Source: Sphagnum compactum (lineage: Eukaryota; Bryophyta; Sphagnopsida; Sphagnales). From it: DNA of 64,000 bases. Where the stretch lies: the NCBI GenBank assembly GCA_965153455.1, contig OZ234495.1, forward strand, positions 21,014,875 through 21,078,874, written 5' to 3'. The first letter of the stretch is position 1. Each line of letters opens with the position of its first letter. The notes under the pieces are model-generated. The model was not told where the DNA came from and did not search any database. It saw only the letters and a program-made list of their open reading frames with translations. Positions 52,001 to 64,000 of the stretch are shown here, in pieces. A program made the translations under genes and the position numbers.

Positions 52001-52716
52001 CTCAGAGCCACAGAAATCTGTATTTATTGACCTTTGGTGCAGTCTACTTAATGCTTCAATTAACTGGATATCTGCTAATCTCACACTGAATGCTTAATGC
52101 AGGTGAGACTGCTTGCCATGCTGGATGAGTACAACTACTTGCGTCAAGAAAAAGATGAGGAGAAGCGTCGACTCAGGGTATGTACCTCACTACTTTCAAC
52201 ATCTCATGTCAGTTCTATTTAACTATTTTGCATTCCTTGTGTCTTGTCTAGGGAATCTATTTGTTCTACCAGTTGAGGAAGGTCCTGTCCTGTAGAGTGC
52301 AGTACATGGGACCAAGATTTAAAGATACATTTTGAAATTTGGTGTGACTACAGGATCAGAAGAAAATTCAGGAGCAAATGATGAATGAGAAGGAGACACT
52401 GTTTGGTTCAAAGCCCAGTCCAATCAAGGCTACTCTCACCTCCAAAAAGGCCAATGGTGTATCACGAACCAGTGTTGGGGCAAATGGATCTCAACCCAAT
52501 CGCCGTCTTTCTTTGGGCAGTGCCATAATGCAGCCAGGGACTCCAGAAGCCCCACGAATGAATGGAACAAATGGTTCACGGGTGAGTGGCAAGGACATGA
52601 AGCGGGACCGCACACAACCTGCAGCCCCTCTGAACTACATGAACCCAAATAAGGATGAAGTGGTTGGACTTGCCTCTGCAGGGGGGTCTGCTCCCACTTC
52701 CCCTCGGGATCGGTAG
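49000..52716 (+). CDS. MAP65: MAP65 microtubule-bundling protein (602 aa, 11 coding exons), intact
   Basis: Member of the MAP65/Ase1/PRC1 family, which dimerises and cross-links antiparallel microtubules in the spindle midzone, phragmoplast and cortical arrays. Exons: 49000-49074, 49231-49437, 50011-50256, 50366-50581, 50671-50826, 50948-51107, 51223-51374, 51600-51684, 51904-51977, 52103-52177 and 52354-52716; all introns are GT...AG and the phases join without a stop. Residues 12-40 carry the conserved [19 protein letters not shown]; long coiled coils follow ([12 protein letters not shown]-like, [34 protein letters not shown]). The microtubule-binding block [18 protein letters not shown] lies in exon 8. 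The basic C-terminal tail has NRRLSLGS (Aurora-type site) and proline-directed sites SPIK, TPEAPR and SPRDR, as in MAP65-1-type proteins. The length is near the family norm (about 580-600). Nothing is broken, so it is probably functional. Confidence 0.95.
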
Positions 52717-53925
52717 CCACCTACTGCAAACTTCACACTTTCCTGGTAAAATAATCCCCTCCTCATGTGTCCTTCAACCTTAATTTGCCATCCCCTGTAG
52801 GTGTGTTTCTTAGTGAGTACCTTATCACTTCTTTGCTGGTTTAAAGTATAACCAGTACCTACTTCTGTAGGTCGGAGGAAGATAGTTGGTGGATATGGAC
52901 AGTCCTGGGCAGTACTACAGACATCAGCGCTTCAGCTACCACTGTTTCCAGTTTCATTGTCAGCTACACAGCAGAAAAGCATTGTTGATTTTGGAAACAG
53001 GTTGGCACCAGCCCAGGCTGCTCACATCTCAAATGTCTGGGATATCACCCAGTAACCTTTTTGTTCAAGATCTGGAGAATGAATGTTAAGGAGAACCACT
53101 AGATTACACAATGGAGGGTTTGGAGAAGCAGTCTTTTCTTTATTAAGTGGGGGGGGATTGACACCCTCATTTCAGCAGAAGGTCATCATCTGCACTTTCT
53201 AGAAGTTAAGTTATCCTACCAAAAGTAGATGAGAGTTGTACTGCATCTTCCATTGGACTCAGAATCAGGAACTGTCTTGTTAGGCAGCATGTTTGAAAAA
53301 ATGCTGTGTCAAATTGAGCCAATGTCTATTGCCTCTGCCATGGGTTTATGTACATATATTCAAAAACCGATAAGAAGATGCAACTATATTCTGATGCATG
53401 TCACTGAATTCTCCGAAGTTCAGAATTTTCCAGACCACTGCAGAAAAACAGGTAAGTGCTCATAATGCCCATACTTCCTTTATGTACCAATGTTAGTGAT
53501 CAGTTTGCATTTTCTGTTGGGAATGTTGTTTGCCTGGAGAGGATGAACACAATGATGTTTTATCATATTGTTATCAGGTTGCAATATAATAAACCCTCTT
53601 CTAAAACTCTTTCAGAAACTACTTCATTTGCAGACATGTTTTTCTATGTCCTGAATATACACTGCCATTGGACCACTGCTACAGTTCATGTTTTGTACAC
53701 ATTATCTGATCATTGGAAGTTGTGGCATCAAAATTTGCAAGTCAATGGCTGTTGTGTTCAGACAATAGATTTTACCCACAAAACTTTTGAGATCATGAGA
53801 CAAATTTAATAATAGTTCTAGAAATGTGAAGCTTAGATTTGCATGGTAGCAGCCTAATTTTATTCCCTAATACAACTTCATATAAGTTGTCAACATGAGG
53901 AGAGTTTTGGAACAAGCTTCTTGCT
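52717..53925. other. Space between convergent MAP65 and UBL-LRR genes
   Basis: Holds the 3' UTRs of both genes, tail to tail. An AATAAA-containing stretch (ATAATAAACC, about 53585-53595) could end the MAP65 transcript. A G8-type run (about 53148-53156) is present. Open frames here have no signature. Confidence 0.5.
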
Positions 53926-56900
53926 TCACCAGTGGTGCCACTTCTCTGTGTCAGCTCCCTCGTCAAAGCCGCTTGAGGAACTGCTGACTTTGAAATCAAG
54001 CTGCTTGTTGACCTTGTCCTTCCTCCTTTGCTCAAATCCCATCCACCCATCTACCTGACAATTCCAGAATGCAAATCAGTGTCACAATCTGTGGCCCAGA
54101 GTTTTGCAAATTATCAACCAAGCTCTCCACGGTGCTAACAATTCACATCCAGTGATATAAAACCACACACAATGCAAAATTTGAAAACGTTGGGACAAAA
54201 GTTTCTAGTCCTTATCTACTGACATTGCATCAACAACTACCTTTCGTAGATCATCCATGGTAAGTTGATTCCAGTGAATAGAAAGGGTTGTGAGTTCCAA
54301 ACAACCCTGTAGTACTTCGGCTGGAAAGTCATTTAGTGCATTGTTGTCAAGAAGGAATATCTGCACCTCATCTCAGATTCCAACTCCCAATCAAAAGCGA
54401 AACAAGAGATGTACCAAAAGAAAAAAAAGGAAGGAACCACCCAACGTCCAAACTTCCAGAAATTCTGACACAATATGCAACTTGCCATTTGAGAGAGAAG
54501 GGAGAGCAAAACCTTGAGAGAATGCAGTTGACCAAAAGCTGTTGGAATTGTAGTCAATTGATTTGCAGAAAGATTGATCTGAATATTGATCACAGGAGTT
54601 TAACATGAAAAATCAAAGTTCAACAGCAATTGACCTATACAGCTGAAGTTCAAACAAATTAATGAACATCTTTGCAGGCGATATCAACTGAAGAAGAAGA
54701 ACCCTTGCATCAAAAAAACAACTCAGTTTGCTCACCTCAACAAGCTGTATACACCTTCCCAAGTTTGAAGGTACTGTAGATAGGCTGCACAAGTTAAACG
54801 AAAATGGAACATCAACATACAGAATAAACAGTTTGTAATTAAAATGAGTGCACAAGGTAAGTGCTGCAAGCTGGTTATTCTTCGGGTCAGTGGATACCTA
54901 TTGGAAGTTACTATGGAGGAATGGATATATTTGATGCTGCTGATGCACAGTCCAGAACAAACTCTAAAGAGATGCTTAATGTTTCCTTCATAAACGTGGG
55001 CAAGAATGTTTGCACTACTCTACATGGGTGTTAAGCTTGACCAAAACTGCCTTCATATAACCACAATGATTTCTGTCATTCAGAGAGCAAGCCACGATGA
55101 CTCACCAATTATGACTTAAATCCAGCTTTTCTAGCTGCAAAAGGTTCCCAAGTTCTTCCGGTAAGCATGTCAATTTGTTATTTGAAATGTTCAAGGACTT
55201 CAGTGCTGAAAGTTTGCCAATCTCTGGGGGAAGAACTGTCAGCCTGTTGCAAACAACAAACAAACAAACAAGTTAGTTTTGAGAATGCCGCACACCAAAG
55301 CATCATCACACCAAAGCCTTTTCCAGTCCCAAGAGCTGTACAAGGAACAGTCTCAATACGTGATTTCCCAGCTAGTTAGATAGTGAAATGGGTTTCAGTT
55401 GTTACTATGAACTGTTGCATCACATGTTCAGCTATGGCATGCCAAGACCCTCCTCATCATCAATCACCAGACTTTCAAACTCTCCATCAGCAACATGTGT
55501 GATCAAATTGCAATTGAGCTATACTAGTAAAATTTTCCAAGATGAAAGGTGTTTGACGTGGGAAAAAGAAACTCACAAATTATTATCAACAGTAAGCATC
55601 ATGAGCTGGCTCAGGGAGGAGAGACCCTGCCAACTGATGGTGCCATCTTTCAATCCATTGCCATTGATCTGCAACCTCTGCAAGTTTCACCCATGCTACA
55701 CCTTGTCAGCATTGTTTCAATAATGACAAAACTATCTGTGACAATGTAGTTGACATTACTAACAGATGGACTCTACAATCCTGTGATAGAATAGAGAAAG
55801 AGGAGCATAACACACACCTGCAAATTCGTAAGAGAGCCAACCTCAAGAGGAAGCTCCAGCAGGCTGTTACCACCCAGATCCAACACACGTACAGACAACC
55901 CTATGGACCATACTGCAGCTGGAACTTTCTACCCACCCCTTGCAGCCAACCCATGCCTGACAGTCAGTTTGCTTCATATAGTTATATGGTCCCACCTTGA
56001 CCAGATGTCCTCAGCAGCATACACAAACTTGCAATCGAGCACATCCTCAGCCAGATGATCCTTTTCAGTCCGTGGTACATATACAACAAAAAGCAAGCAG
56101 AGTGGCTACAACCACAAAGAGCTTTTATCAATAGACAGAGTTTGACACACTTTTATTGTTATGGATACAAACTGAGGTCTGAGGTGCACAACATAGGTGG
56201 GTGTTTTCTAGAACACCATTTTCCAGACACAGAATGTTTTTGTAATGTTAGTCAAGGGTAATAACAACAGTTGATCTCTCAATTTCTGCTGCAAATCTCC
56301 AGAATTACCTATGTCTGCTCCTGGGAAGAATGCTTGCATATTGTGAAGGCCGAATTGTTGTTTCTTATTTCAAGAGACTTTCTTTCACCAGCAAAATGGG
56401 AAGAGGAAGAAGATGGGGGAGGGAGTACCTGCAAGCTACTATCCCGAAGAGAAACAATGCCCGTCAATTTCCATGCTTTCACCCTAGTTTCATCAAGGGA
56501 TAGGGTTAAAGTTGCCGTTGAATGTGCCTGTTTGATTGGCAGAGTGCTTTGCTTGGTGGGAAACTGCTACCACCACCAGCAAGTGACCATGAATACTTAC
56601 TTTCCTGCACAAATGTTAATTCACAAAAACAGCAATCCAAACCTCTTGCCTTTTTATTGTGATTCCTTGAAAAGGGTTTGAAAGGTAAATGATGAAAACA
56701 AAGTAGGCAGTTTGACTAGCTGAAAGAGATACAGCAGGGGGGACAAGAAGGGCAAACTGTTGGTACCCTTGGTTGGAATCCTTGAGCAGCCATAAGCATG
56801 ACTTTTGCACCATCTGTAAGCTGTGCAGTTTTCAAGCTCATATCTCCCTTCAACACCTTCCCTGCAAACGGTTTCTCCACCACCATGTAAGGATTTCTCA

Positions 56901-57174
56901 GATACAAAGTCACCAATTTCGCTTGCAAAAAGAGGAAGATTTCCTTCCATCAACCCAACCAAGCAACCCAATAGAAAGAAAATTTCCATCCCAATGGAAA
57001 AAATTTCCATAACATGGTGGTACCTTTGCAGATGAGTTTCTGAAGCCGTGGCAACAGCTGAGTGTGTAGCTGAAGCTGTTGCATTAAATCCTCAACTTTG
57101 CCTGTTGCTGGCACCTCCACATTGATGTTTTGTGCTCCATACTTGACAATTACTTTGATCTGAGCATCGCCCAT
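53926..57174 (-). CDS. Ubiquitin-like plus leucine-rich-repeat protein (360 aa, 10 coding exons), intact
   Basis: Resembles the plant 'LRR repeats and ubiquitin-like domain-containing protein' family (Arabidopsis At2g30105 type), whose function is poorly known. Exons: 57174-57024, 56861-56767, 56551-56429, 55928-55818, 55677-55577, 55243-55106, 54784-54736, 54578-54513, 54360-54241 and 54054-53926; borders are GT...AG and all phases agree. The ATG (GAAATGG context) is the first in frame. Residues 1-82 are the ubiquitin-like fold ([42 protein letters not shown]), without a visible C-terminal Gly-Gly. A linker ([16 protein letters not shown]) leads to about seven LRRs (residues ~124-318), e.g. 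[39 protein letters not shown]. The tail [19 protein letters not shown], with GFDEGAD near the end, is the family's C-terminal signature. No N-terminal signal or membrane span, so probably cytosolic. Confidence 0.92.
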
Positions 57175-57281
57175 TTCCACAAAACCTGCAATCTGATGAA
57201 TCCTTCGCCCAAAAAAATCAATATCGAGTAGATTTAATCCGATCAAGAAGCACCCACAACCTTCCCTCCCTACAAACCCAC

Positions 57282-57290
57282 AAACCCTAA
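57282..57290. promoter_or_regulatory. Telo-box upstream of the UBL-LRR gene
   Basis: AAACCCTAA lies about 110 bp before the ATG of the minus-strand gene, probably in its leader or core promoter. Telo-boxes are common near the start of plant genes expressed in dividing cells. A second AAACCCTAA is at 58002-58010. Confidence 0.4.
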
Positions 57291-57534
57291 TTCGTCCAAG
57301 ATTTCGATATCTTGTAGTAGTTCTTTTTCTTCACTACGCGACTAATGCTGACAAAAGCAGCACTAGACACATAAACCGGAATTATTGTTTGTTTATGCGC
57401 AACGGATCACCGCTGCTGTTTCTGTCACGGAGAATCTATCTATCCGGTGTGTTTCTCTTTTGTATAAGCACACAGAAATTTCAAAAAATACATTTTGGAT
57501 ATCCAAGCAAACAAAACAAAAGCCATTACTGAAG

Positions 57535-58092
57535 TCACATGATAGTTGTTGAAACAACAAGAAGCACTAAACTTGTAAAAAACAAACCAAAACACAACAA
57601 CGACAACAATAGCCCCAGAAAAAAAAACAAACACCCAACACCCACCATCAACCACAAATCAGAAACAGAATTGAGAACGACAACTGTGGCAGGTTCTGTT
57701 GGCTGGTTCTTGGATTTAATGAGAACCTCAGGTTCTGTTCCCTCGCAGTTTTCAATTATGATGCTCCACTTCTGGTCAACTGATTCAAGTTTGGTAAAGC
57801 CTTTTCTGAAGGGGAAGTCCTGGAAAACGTTAAATCGGCAGGCAGCAAGCAGTGACTTGTTTTTTAGGCTACAAATCACCAAAAGGCTACACAAATAACT
57901 CCCTTGTGACAGGGCCATGGTGAATTTGGGGGAAGAGTCTGGATAAAATCGCCAAATCCTCTTGACACCAAGTGGCAGCATCGCCACTATCCACACAACA
58001 TAAACCCTAAAGTCACCATACTTGCTTGCTCCCAATGCCACTTCCCATTCGCCAACAGTGCTACCAATGCTTTTGAGCCTTCTCACCACCAT
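57535..58092 (-). CDS. Hypothetical protein with a C-terminal hydrophobic segment (185 aa)
   Basis: A single open frame of 185 codons begins with ATG at 58092-58090 (G at -3 and +4) and ends 361 bp upstream of the UBL-LRR start codon, on the same strand. Composition is coding-like (MVVRRLKSIGSTVGEWEVAL, WSIIIENCEGTEPEVLIKSK). Residues about 145-182 are very hydrophobic (WLMVGVGCLFFFLGLLLSLL), suggesting a C-terminal membrane anchor, and residues 28-42 are a second, weaker hydrophobic stretch. I do not recognise the family. It may be one exon of a larger gene or a chance frame; the opposite frame at 57539-57898 is treated as its shadow. Confidence 0.4.
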   Translation of the reverse strand: MVVRRLKSIGSTVGEWEVALGASKYGDFRVYVVWIVAMLPLGVKRIWRFYPDSSPKFTMALSQGSYLCSLLVICSLKNKSLLAACRFNVFQDFPFRKGFTKLESVDQKWSIIIENCEGTEPEVLIKSKNQPTEPATVVVLNSVSDLWLMVGVGCLFFFLGLLLSLLCFGLFFTSLVLLVVSTTIM

Positions 58093-58627
58093 AGCTTCTG
58101 CATTTCAAGCATGGCCACCAACAACAAGCAACCCACATCCAAAACATAATTCCCAACAACATGTGAGATAATGGCAGCTTGAAATCCCTAGCACCTTTAG
58201 GTGCATTGGGATTTTTAGTGGATGTTGCAATTGCACGGTGGTGGTGGTGGTGGTTTCAGTTGTAAAATGTTTTTTTCTTTTATGTTTGCTTTGGCCATTG
58301 CATGGACTCCGAGAGCTTATGGTTGATTTGGGGAGATATGGTGTAGTGATATTAGGTAATAGGGTGTATTAAGCTCGAGTGGTTCAAGCTCAAGCATTGA
58401 ATACTTTAAGAAACATAGGCAGCATTATATAGAAAATATATAGAGACAAGTTATTAAGAGGGCCCGTTGCCAAATTTACCTTGTGACGAAAAATGCATGT
58501 TTTTCAGTTTACACCTTTTATTTTCGATCTTATTTGATTATTCCTGTTGAAGCAACCATATGATGGAACTTAGACCCCATCATCTAATAGGTCATTTTCA
58601 TAATAATAATATTTTTTGCTTTTCTTG

Positions 58628-58667
<40 letters not shown>

Positions 58668-61600
58668 CGCCCAACAAAAACAAGTAACCCTAATAAATAA
58701 AGTTTTGGGCCTTTAGTATTCTTAATGTTTAGAGGTTAGGAGGTGCATCTTTCAAATTTATAAACAGAGAAATCTTATTATCGTCATTTATTATAAAATT
58801 TCAGGTTCGAAGTTGAAAGTATTTCATATGTTAAAGGTTGTTTTAAATGGAATTACGAAAACAACCATACAATGTTTTCAAAATTATTTTGTCACTTTTG
58901 TAAAGATCTTTCAACTTTGTAAAATATTTTATGGATATTTTGTTCATATTTGCTTGTAATTTGGGTAGATTGTTTGAAAATTCGACAATTACACTATAAG
59001 GCAAATTCGGTCATAATTCCTTGCAAACCTTGGAAAAGACCACACAAATGTATGAAAACTATCAAAACTTTTTAAAATTTTTATCTTAATTTATTACCCA
59101 ATAAAAGGTTCATAAATGATTGGAATATGCTTTTCAAGCTCTTCGTAGTATGGTGGAAATCATGTTTGATATGATTTTTAAAGGCTAATTAAGTGTTGTC
59201 ATTGTTAAACAATTTAGATTTTGGAATGATGAAGTTCTAACTATTCATCCAAGGATACTACTTTTGAATTATGAGGATGTTGGGGTTGGATTCCAAAAGT
59301 TCAAATCACAATATTTGTAAGACAATTGAGTTGTTTTTTGACACAATACATTTAGTGTTGTCCAAAACACAATCTATAAGGATGAATATTCATTCACCTA
59401 GCTTGCCAATACCTAAATAAATGTTTTTTTGAAATTCAACTTGAGTTCTTTAGAATGAAACTTTGTTCATCCATGAATGAGGCTTTGAAAAAAATTCAAA
59501 ATTATTTGACCATTAGCGATTGATGTCCAAAGTTTATACTTCGAAGTTGTGACAATGAAAGAAGCGGCTCTTGAAGCCGATCACAAAACCAAATTAAAAA
59601 TCAAACTTGAAACCAATCTCAAAGTTGATGGAAGTCTTCACTCACCTGGTAAATGTTGAATTTCGATTTCAGCCATGCCTAGTTTCCATCTGGCCATGAA
59701 GTTGTGGGATGTTGTAGGATTTTTTGCAAAGTGATCAATGTCACACTATCATGACAAAGAATGTAATCAATATTAAATACTCATCAAATGGAAGGAAAAT
59801 TCTTAAAGGCTAGAGATCATGATCGGATGTTATTGATCATCTATGAGGTTTGCAAGTAGGTCTTGATTCTTGGTCATTCTTAAATCTCCTAACTTTAAGT
59901 ATGGCTTTTGGTGCTCTTGAATTTTATTAGGTTTAAGCCTTAAGGTTTCAAGTTTTTGATGTAGCTTATGATGAAATTTTAATTCATGAATAGGTTCCAA
60001 TATTCAACTTCTTAACTTGTAAGTATCGATCCCTTAGTAATTGCACTTGTTTATTAAGATGTTAGAGCTAAAATGTGTATATGTTTTGACACATGCCTTG
60101 GAAGAAAAGGAACATTTAGGAGTCACCAATGAACATTGCAAATGTATTAAGGTATGTGCAAAAGCTTTCAAATTTCAATATTGATTTAACACGACACAAT
60201 TCAGAATTTTGTTACATCTCCACTTCTATTGAGCTCACTAGTTGAAGTCTAGCATAAGCAACCTTCTAGTCTAATGAAAAAAAGTTTATCATGAAATTCC
60301 AAGTAAATTTGATGCTTGGGCTAAAAGTTGAGAAATTTGATCCTAATGAAATCCTACCTTTTAATTGATGACTTTGCAACTGTTTAAATGGTTAAAGGTT
60401 GAGGTTGTTAAGTTGTTGGTTAGGACTCCATATGTTACAAAACTTAGAAACTTGTATGAACTCCATAATCCAAACTCAACATTGCAAATCATGTGTGACA
60501 TTTTATTAAATTTTTAGACATGCCATCAAGTTTTCAAGTTGAAATTCCTTGAAATCTTATGGTCATTATTTAAATGACTGATCATTATTCAGTTACAACT
60601 TTAGACTTAAAATGAACAACAATAAAAATGACCATCAACAAATAAGTTTAAAATATACTATCTTAGATTAAATGTTAATCGGGAAGTTGTTACTATTATT
60701 AAGTATATTCAAGATAGGTATTCAAAAATACTAAATGTTCAAAAGGAGTTGGTGAGTTTGGCCATAAAAGTGCAGTTCATTACAACTTGTAAGACAAAAA
60801 TAAAAGGTATGGAATCCTTGTACATTAAATCTTTGCATTTTGTCACTACATGGAGATGTGCAATTTGTTATAGTAGAAAATGTGTGTGAAATGGTGTAGT
60901 TTGTACACATGGCCCACATTGTTGACTATAGTATGTTGGGTGGTTACAAGCTAGGGTGGCTCATTTTCGACAGATGTTCCACTTCTTAAAAGTCCTTAAG
61001 ATAATATTAAAATGGTAGTCTACTTTGATATTATTAATTTAGTGGGGAATTACATGGTGGTTAATGAATGAAAAAGTTCATATAAAGAATAGTTTTTGTA
61101 AGTAGTTTTTTAATGTACATGTTAAAAAAAAAAATTGAAATCCACCAAAAAAAATTATGATATGAACTTATGAAAATATGGCTCATTTTAGGCCATTCAA
61201 AAGTCCATACTTTTTTAGGCGAAATTTTTTCTAACAATTTTTTTGCACATATGTTCTTTTTCTTTTAGCATATCATATATTGAGTTCCTATAAGATATCC
61301 AAAATGAAATTCATATAAAAAATGCATGTATATAGAGGCACAAACAATAAACCAATCCATATTTTTCAACTTCAAAAGTTCATTATTATATATTTTGGTC
61401 TATATATGTTGCAATTGTTTTTTATAAATGTCTTCTTTTTCAAGTTAACAATCTAAATCTAGTCACAAATTTAAAAAATTATTGTTTTATGGCATGTTAA
61501 TAACATGGAAATGTGCACCACTTTGAAAAATACTAGATTATGATGCTAAAAGTGAACCACCCTACCTTACAATTATCCTGTTCAATTTGGGGGTGGGGTG

Positions 61601-62047
61601 GATTGTGGGTTTCAATTTAGGTGTTTATTGAATGGTTGTGAACTATCAAGAATGTGCAACTAAATAAAGGCCTAAAGTGTAATGATAGTTACATTTTCAA
61701 AAAAATTGCTTAAAAATACAATACTACAAGTAGTAAATCCTATTACGAATTGTTTAAAATGTAAGAATTGTGATTTTGAAAATTGTTGTCAAATGATTAA
61801 CAACTAGAATCTTACAATTGCATTCTCAACATTTTTGTGCATATAATGTTCAATAGTGGAAGAGCTTAAGCCTAGAGGTTGTATATTTATGAATGCCCTA
61901 AGTTTTGACTATTATTTCCTCCTTGCATGAATTTAGCTCTTAACCACCTTCGTAAATGTAAAGAGCTAATAGAATTTGTAAAAAATAAATTGCAATTGTA
62001 ACTTGCAAGTTACAAGTTTGGAAGAAGAATGTGTAGTTCAAGAGGTC
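58093..62047. other. AT-rich intergenic DNA
   Basis: No gene recognised. A short GGT run lies at about 58233-58251 and (AT)n at 58631-58665. Isolated coding-like words appear, but no frame longer than 62 codons and no domain. Confidence 0.4.
58631..58665. repeat. (AT)n microsatellite
   Basis: Thirty-five nucleotides of uninterrupted AT. Confidence 0.95.
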
Positions 62048-63007
62048 AATTGATTGCTTGTGTTCATGATGACTATTATTGCTTGACATTGTCTGACTAT
62101 TGGACAAATGATGTTCAAAATAACGAAAATATGTAAGTTCATGCTTATGGTACTTGTACAACATAATCATTACTTTGTTGTAACTTGTAACTTTTATATT
62201 TCAAATTTGCAAATTGCAATGTTGAACTCACATGATGCTTGTTATTTTCATCTTAAGTGTTGCAATCAAAGTTTTTGCTTGAATCTATTAATCAATTTTC
62301 CCATACAATTTGTTTTGTGATCAAAATTTGAATTTCGGGCCTTTGGATCTTTTGTTGCTTGCAAGGTAAAGACACCATGGCCCCTCTACAAATCCCCAAG
62401 AATTTTAAATTCAAGCCTATCTTCCCTATTTCATCCCTTGAAATGAAGGTAGTCCATTATCTTTTAGCTAACATGTTGTTAGCTCATCTAAGGGCATATC
62501 ACCCAATATTTTTTTATCTAACTCAATTCAATGTGAAAATCTATCCAAACACATTTCACAAAAGAAATTAAAATTATGTGATGGCTTTAAAAAGTCTTAG
62601 GATGGTTGGACTACCATGGGTTAGCCATGGGAAAAAATTTCATTGATGAAAAAGGGTTCATGTAGCAAATTAAATGGAAGATTTACACATTTGTTGAAGG
62701 AAAAGAAAAGCTTTTAGCCCCAAAGCTAGATAACTTGCTCAAACATGACCATAAAAAAGTTAAGATTTATGTGCTAGATGTGAATGTTGGTTCTCACTAT
62801 TTCAATAAAAACTCAATGAGATGAAGGTCTAAAGTCCCTAAGGGTGACATGTTCGAGTATCCTCACATTACATATTGTGTTGTTTTTTTGGTATGCATTA
62901 AATGTTTATGTGTATGTTTGATTGATTGCTTGTATTCATGATAACTGTTGTTGCTTGACATTGTGTGATTATTGGACAAATGATGTTCAAAATAATGAAA
63001 ATATGTA
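62048..63007. repeat. Direct repeat pair of about 88 bp, 871 bp apart
   Basis: GATTGCTTGT.TTCATGAT, then TTGCTTGACATTGT, GACTATTGGACAAATGATG and TTCAAAATAA.GAAAATATG occur at about 62048-62132 and again at about 62919-63007, in the same orientation and with few differences. They could be short terminal repeats of a small element or a segmental duplication; no target duplication was found. Confidence 0.8.
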
Positions 63008-63710
63008 TGGCCATATTTATTTGCATACTTGTTACATGCAATTTTGAAAAACACACAATTTAGTATCTATGGTGGGTAGCTTACAACTTTCATGTAGTAT
63101 TTGACAATTGGACTTTACTTGTAGTGTGATTTGGAATGTAATTGACTTACTCAGTTTTGACTATGTGTATTGCACACACATGCTTGACATTTTGGACACT
63201 CTTGAATGTAAGGAGACACTTCCTTGATTTCTTGGGAGATTCTTGGGTGAATGTGCCCCCAATTGTCCCTTCTAGCACATTTTTCATGAAGCATGAAAAT
63301 CCAATAAATTGAAAGCATTGTTTAGATGGATTGTTTTACGATACATCATCAAGTTGTGAGCCATGCATTTTGTACTTTGATGAAAGTTTAAGTTTTAATT
63401 TATTGACAAATATAAATTGCAATAATTCTTTTTTTTAAAAGCATGTTCTTAAAAGACATCTATAATGCAATAGCAATTAGAAAAATTCCAATGATGATGA
63501 TTGATCAAAGTTGGTTTAGTTAGGATGATTATAGAATGCCATAATATTTCATCTTACTAAATTCCAATCCAAAATCTATTTAGTCCATTCCCAAATAGAA
63601 AGGCATGGAAAGATGTATTTTTGGATCTATGTCTTTTTTAAACTTTTTTTTTCAACACCATATCATGAGCAAATTTTTAATATTTTCTCTATCAATTTTG
63701 CATCCATTGC
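63008..63710. other. AT-rich intergenic DNA
   Basis: No gene or RNA recognised. Confidence 0.4.
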
Positions 63711-63860
63711 TTTTGAATTGAATTCAATTGATTCTTAATCTAATTGATCAATTGAATTAGTTGAATTGAAATTCAATTCAATTCAAATTCCAATCAATGT
63801 ATTTGAATTCAATTCAATGAATGTCATTCAATATTTTCATTTGAATGAAATTTAATTTTC
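63711..63860. repeat. Degenerate GAATTC/ATTGAATT simple repeat
   Basis: Overlapping copies of TTGAATTCAATT and its variants. The motif is palindromic, so both strands look alike and local cruciforms are possible. Confidence 0.85.
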
Positions 63861-64000
63861 ACAAAATCAATTCATTTTTTTCATCAGTGGATTAGTTGAT
63901 TGTTAGTGGTAATGCATAGTAACAAGGAGCCCAAGTTCAAAAAATATGATTAAAATTTGACAAAATAATTTTTTTTTGTAACCATCTATGATGAAACAAA

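Noticed and set aside
54613-54855. Read-through of the 80-codon frame as one exon of the UBL-LRR gene
   Set aside because: Phase and family alignment require an exon only at 54784-54736, bounded by AG and GT; the rest is intron on both sides.

Overview
The window is nuclear DNA of a land plant. Three things support this: introns with GT...AG borders, a MAP65 microtubule bundler together with a DUF538 protein and a plastid-type enolase, and large AT-rich, transposon-filled spaces between a few genes. The low gene density suggests a large genome. I lean towards a seed-free plant, but nothing here settles the lineage. All calls come from reading the sequence; no database search was run.

Layout. 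1-7.9 kb holds no recognisable gene. From 3.2 to 7.4 kb it is a patchwork of AT-rich tandem duplications with units of about 247, 270 and 560 bp. 7.9-12.65 kb is a decayed Helitron-type Rep/helicase gene on the + strand; three of its introns can be placed exactly. A dispersed repeat follows it and has two copies upstream. 14-17.5 kb is a small genic island with an intact DUF538 secreted-protein gene (- strand) and possible exons of an unrecognised convergent gene. 22.9-25.6 kb is an unprocessed pseudogene of plastid enolase (- strand): six exon remnants keep clean splice borders but carry stops and frameshifts. 26.0-29.5 kb may be a CACTA-like non-autonomous element. 30.2-37.2 kb is a complete LTR retrotransposon with a perfect 5-bp target duplication (CATAT). 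It carries gag, protease and coiled-coil remnants, shows no recognisable reverse transcriptase, and is interrupted by a solo LTR of another family with its own perfect target duplication (TAAGG). 41.6-42.1 kb is a six-copy minisatellite next to a G-quadruplex-like tract.

47.8-58.1 kb is the main gene island. MAP65 (+ strand, 11 coding exons, 602 aa) and a ubiquitin-like/leucine-rich-repeat protein (- strand, 10 coding exons, 360 aa) are both intact and convergent, with about 1.2 kb between their stop codons. Upstream of the second lies an unrecognised 185-aa ORF with a C-terminal hydrophobic segment. 58.1-64 kb is AT-rich and gene-poor, with short duplications and simple repeats.

The intact genes are unrelated housekeeping-type genes rather than a pathway. 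The most informative structures are the nested retrotransposon, the intron-bearing Helitron gene and the enolase pseudogene. In the retrotransposon and the enolase pseudogene, several in-frame stops look like single C-to-T changes of Gln or Arg codons.
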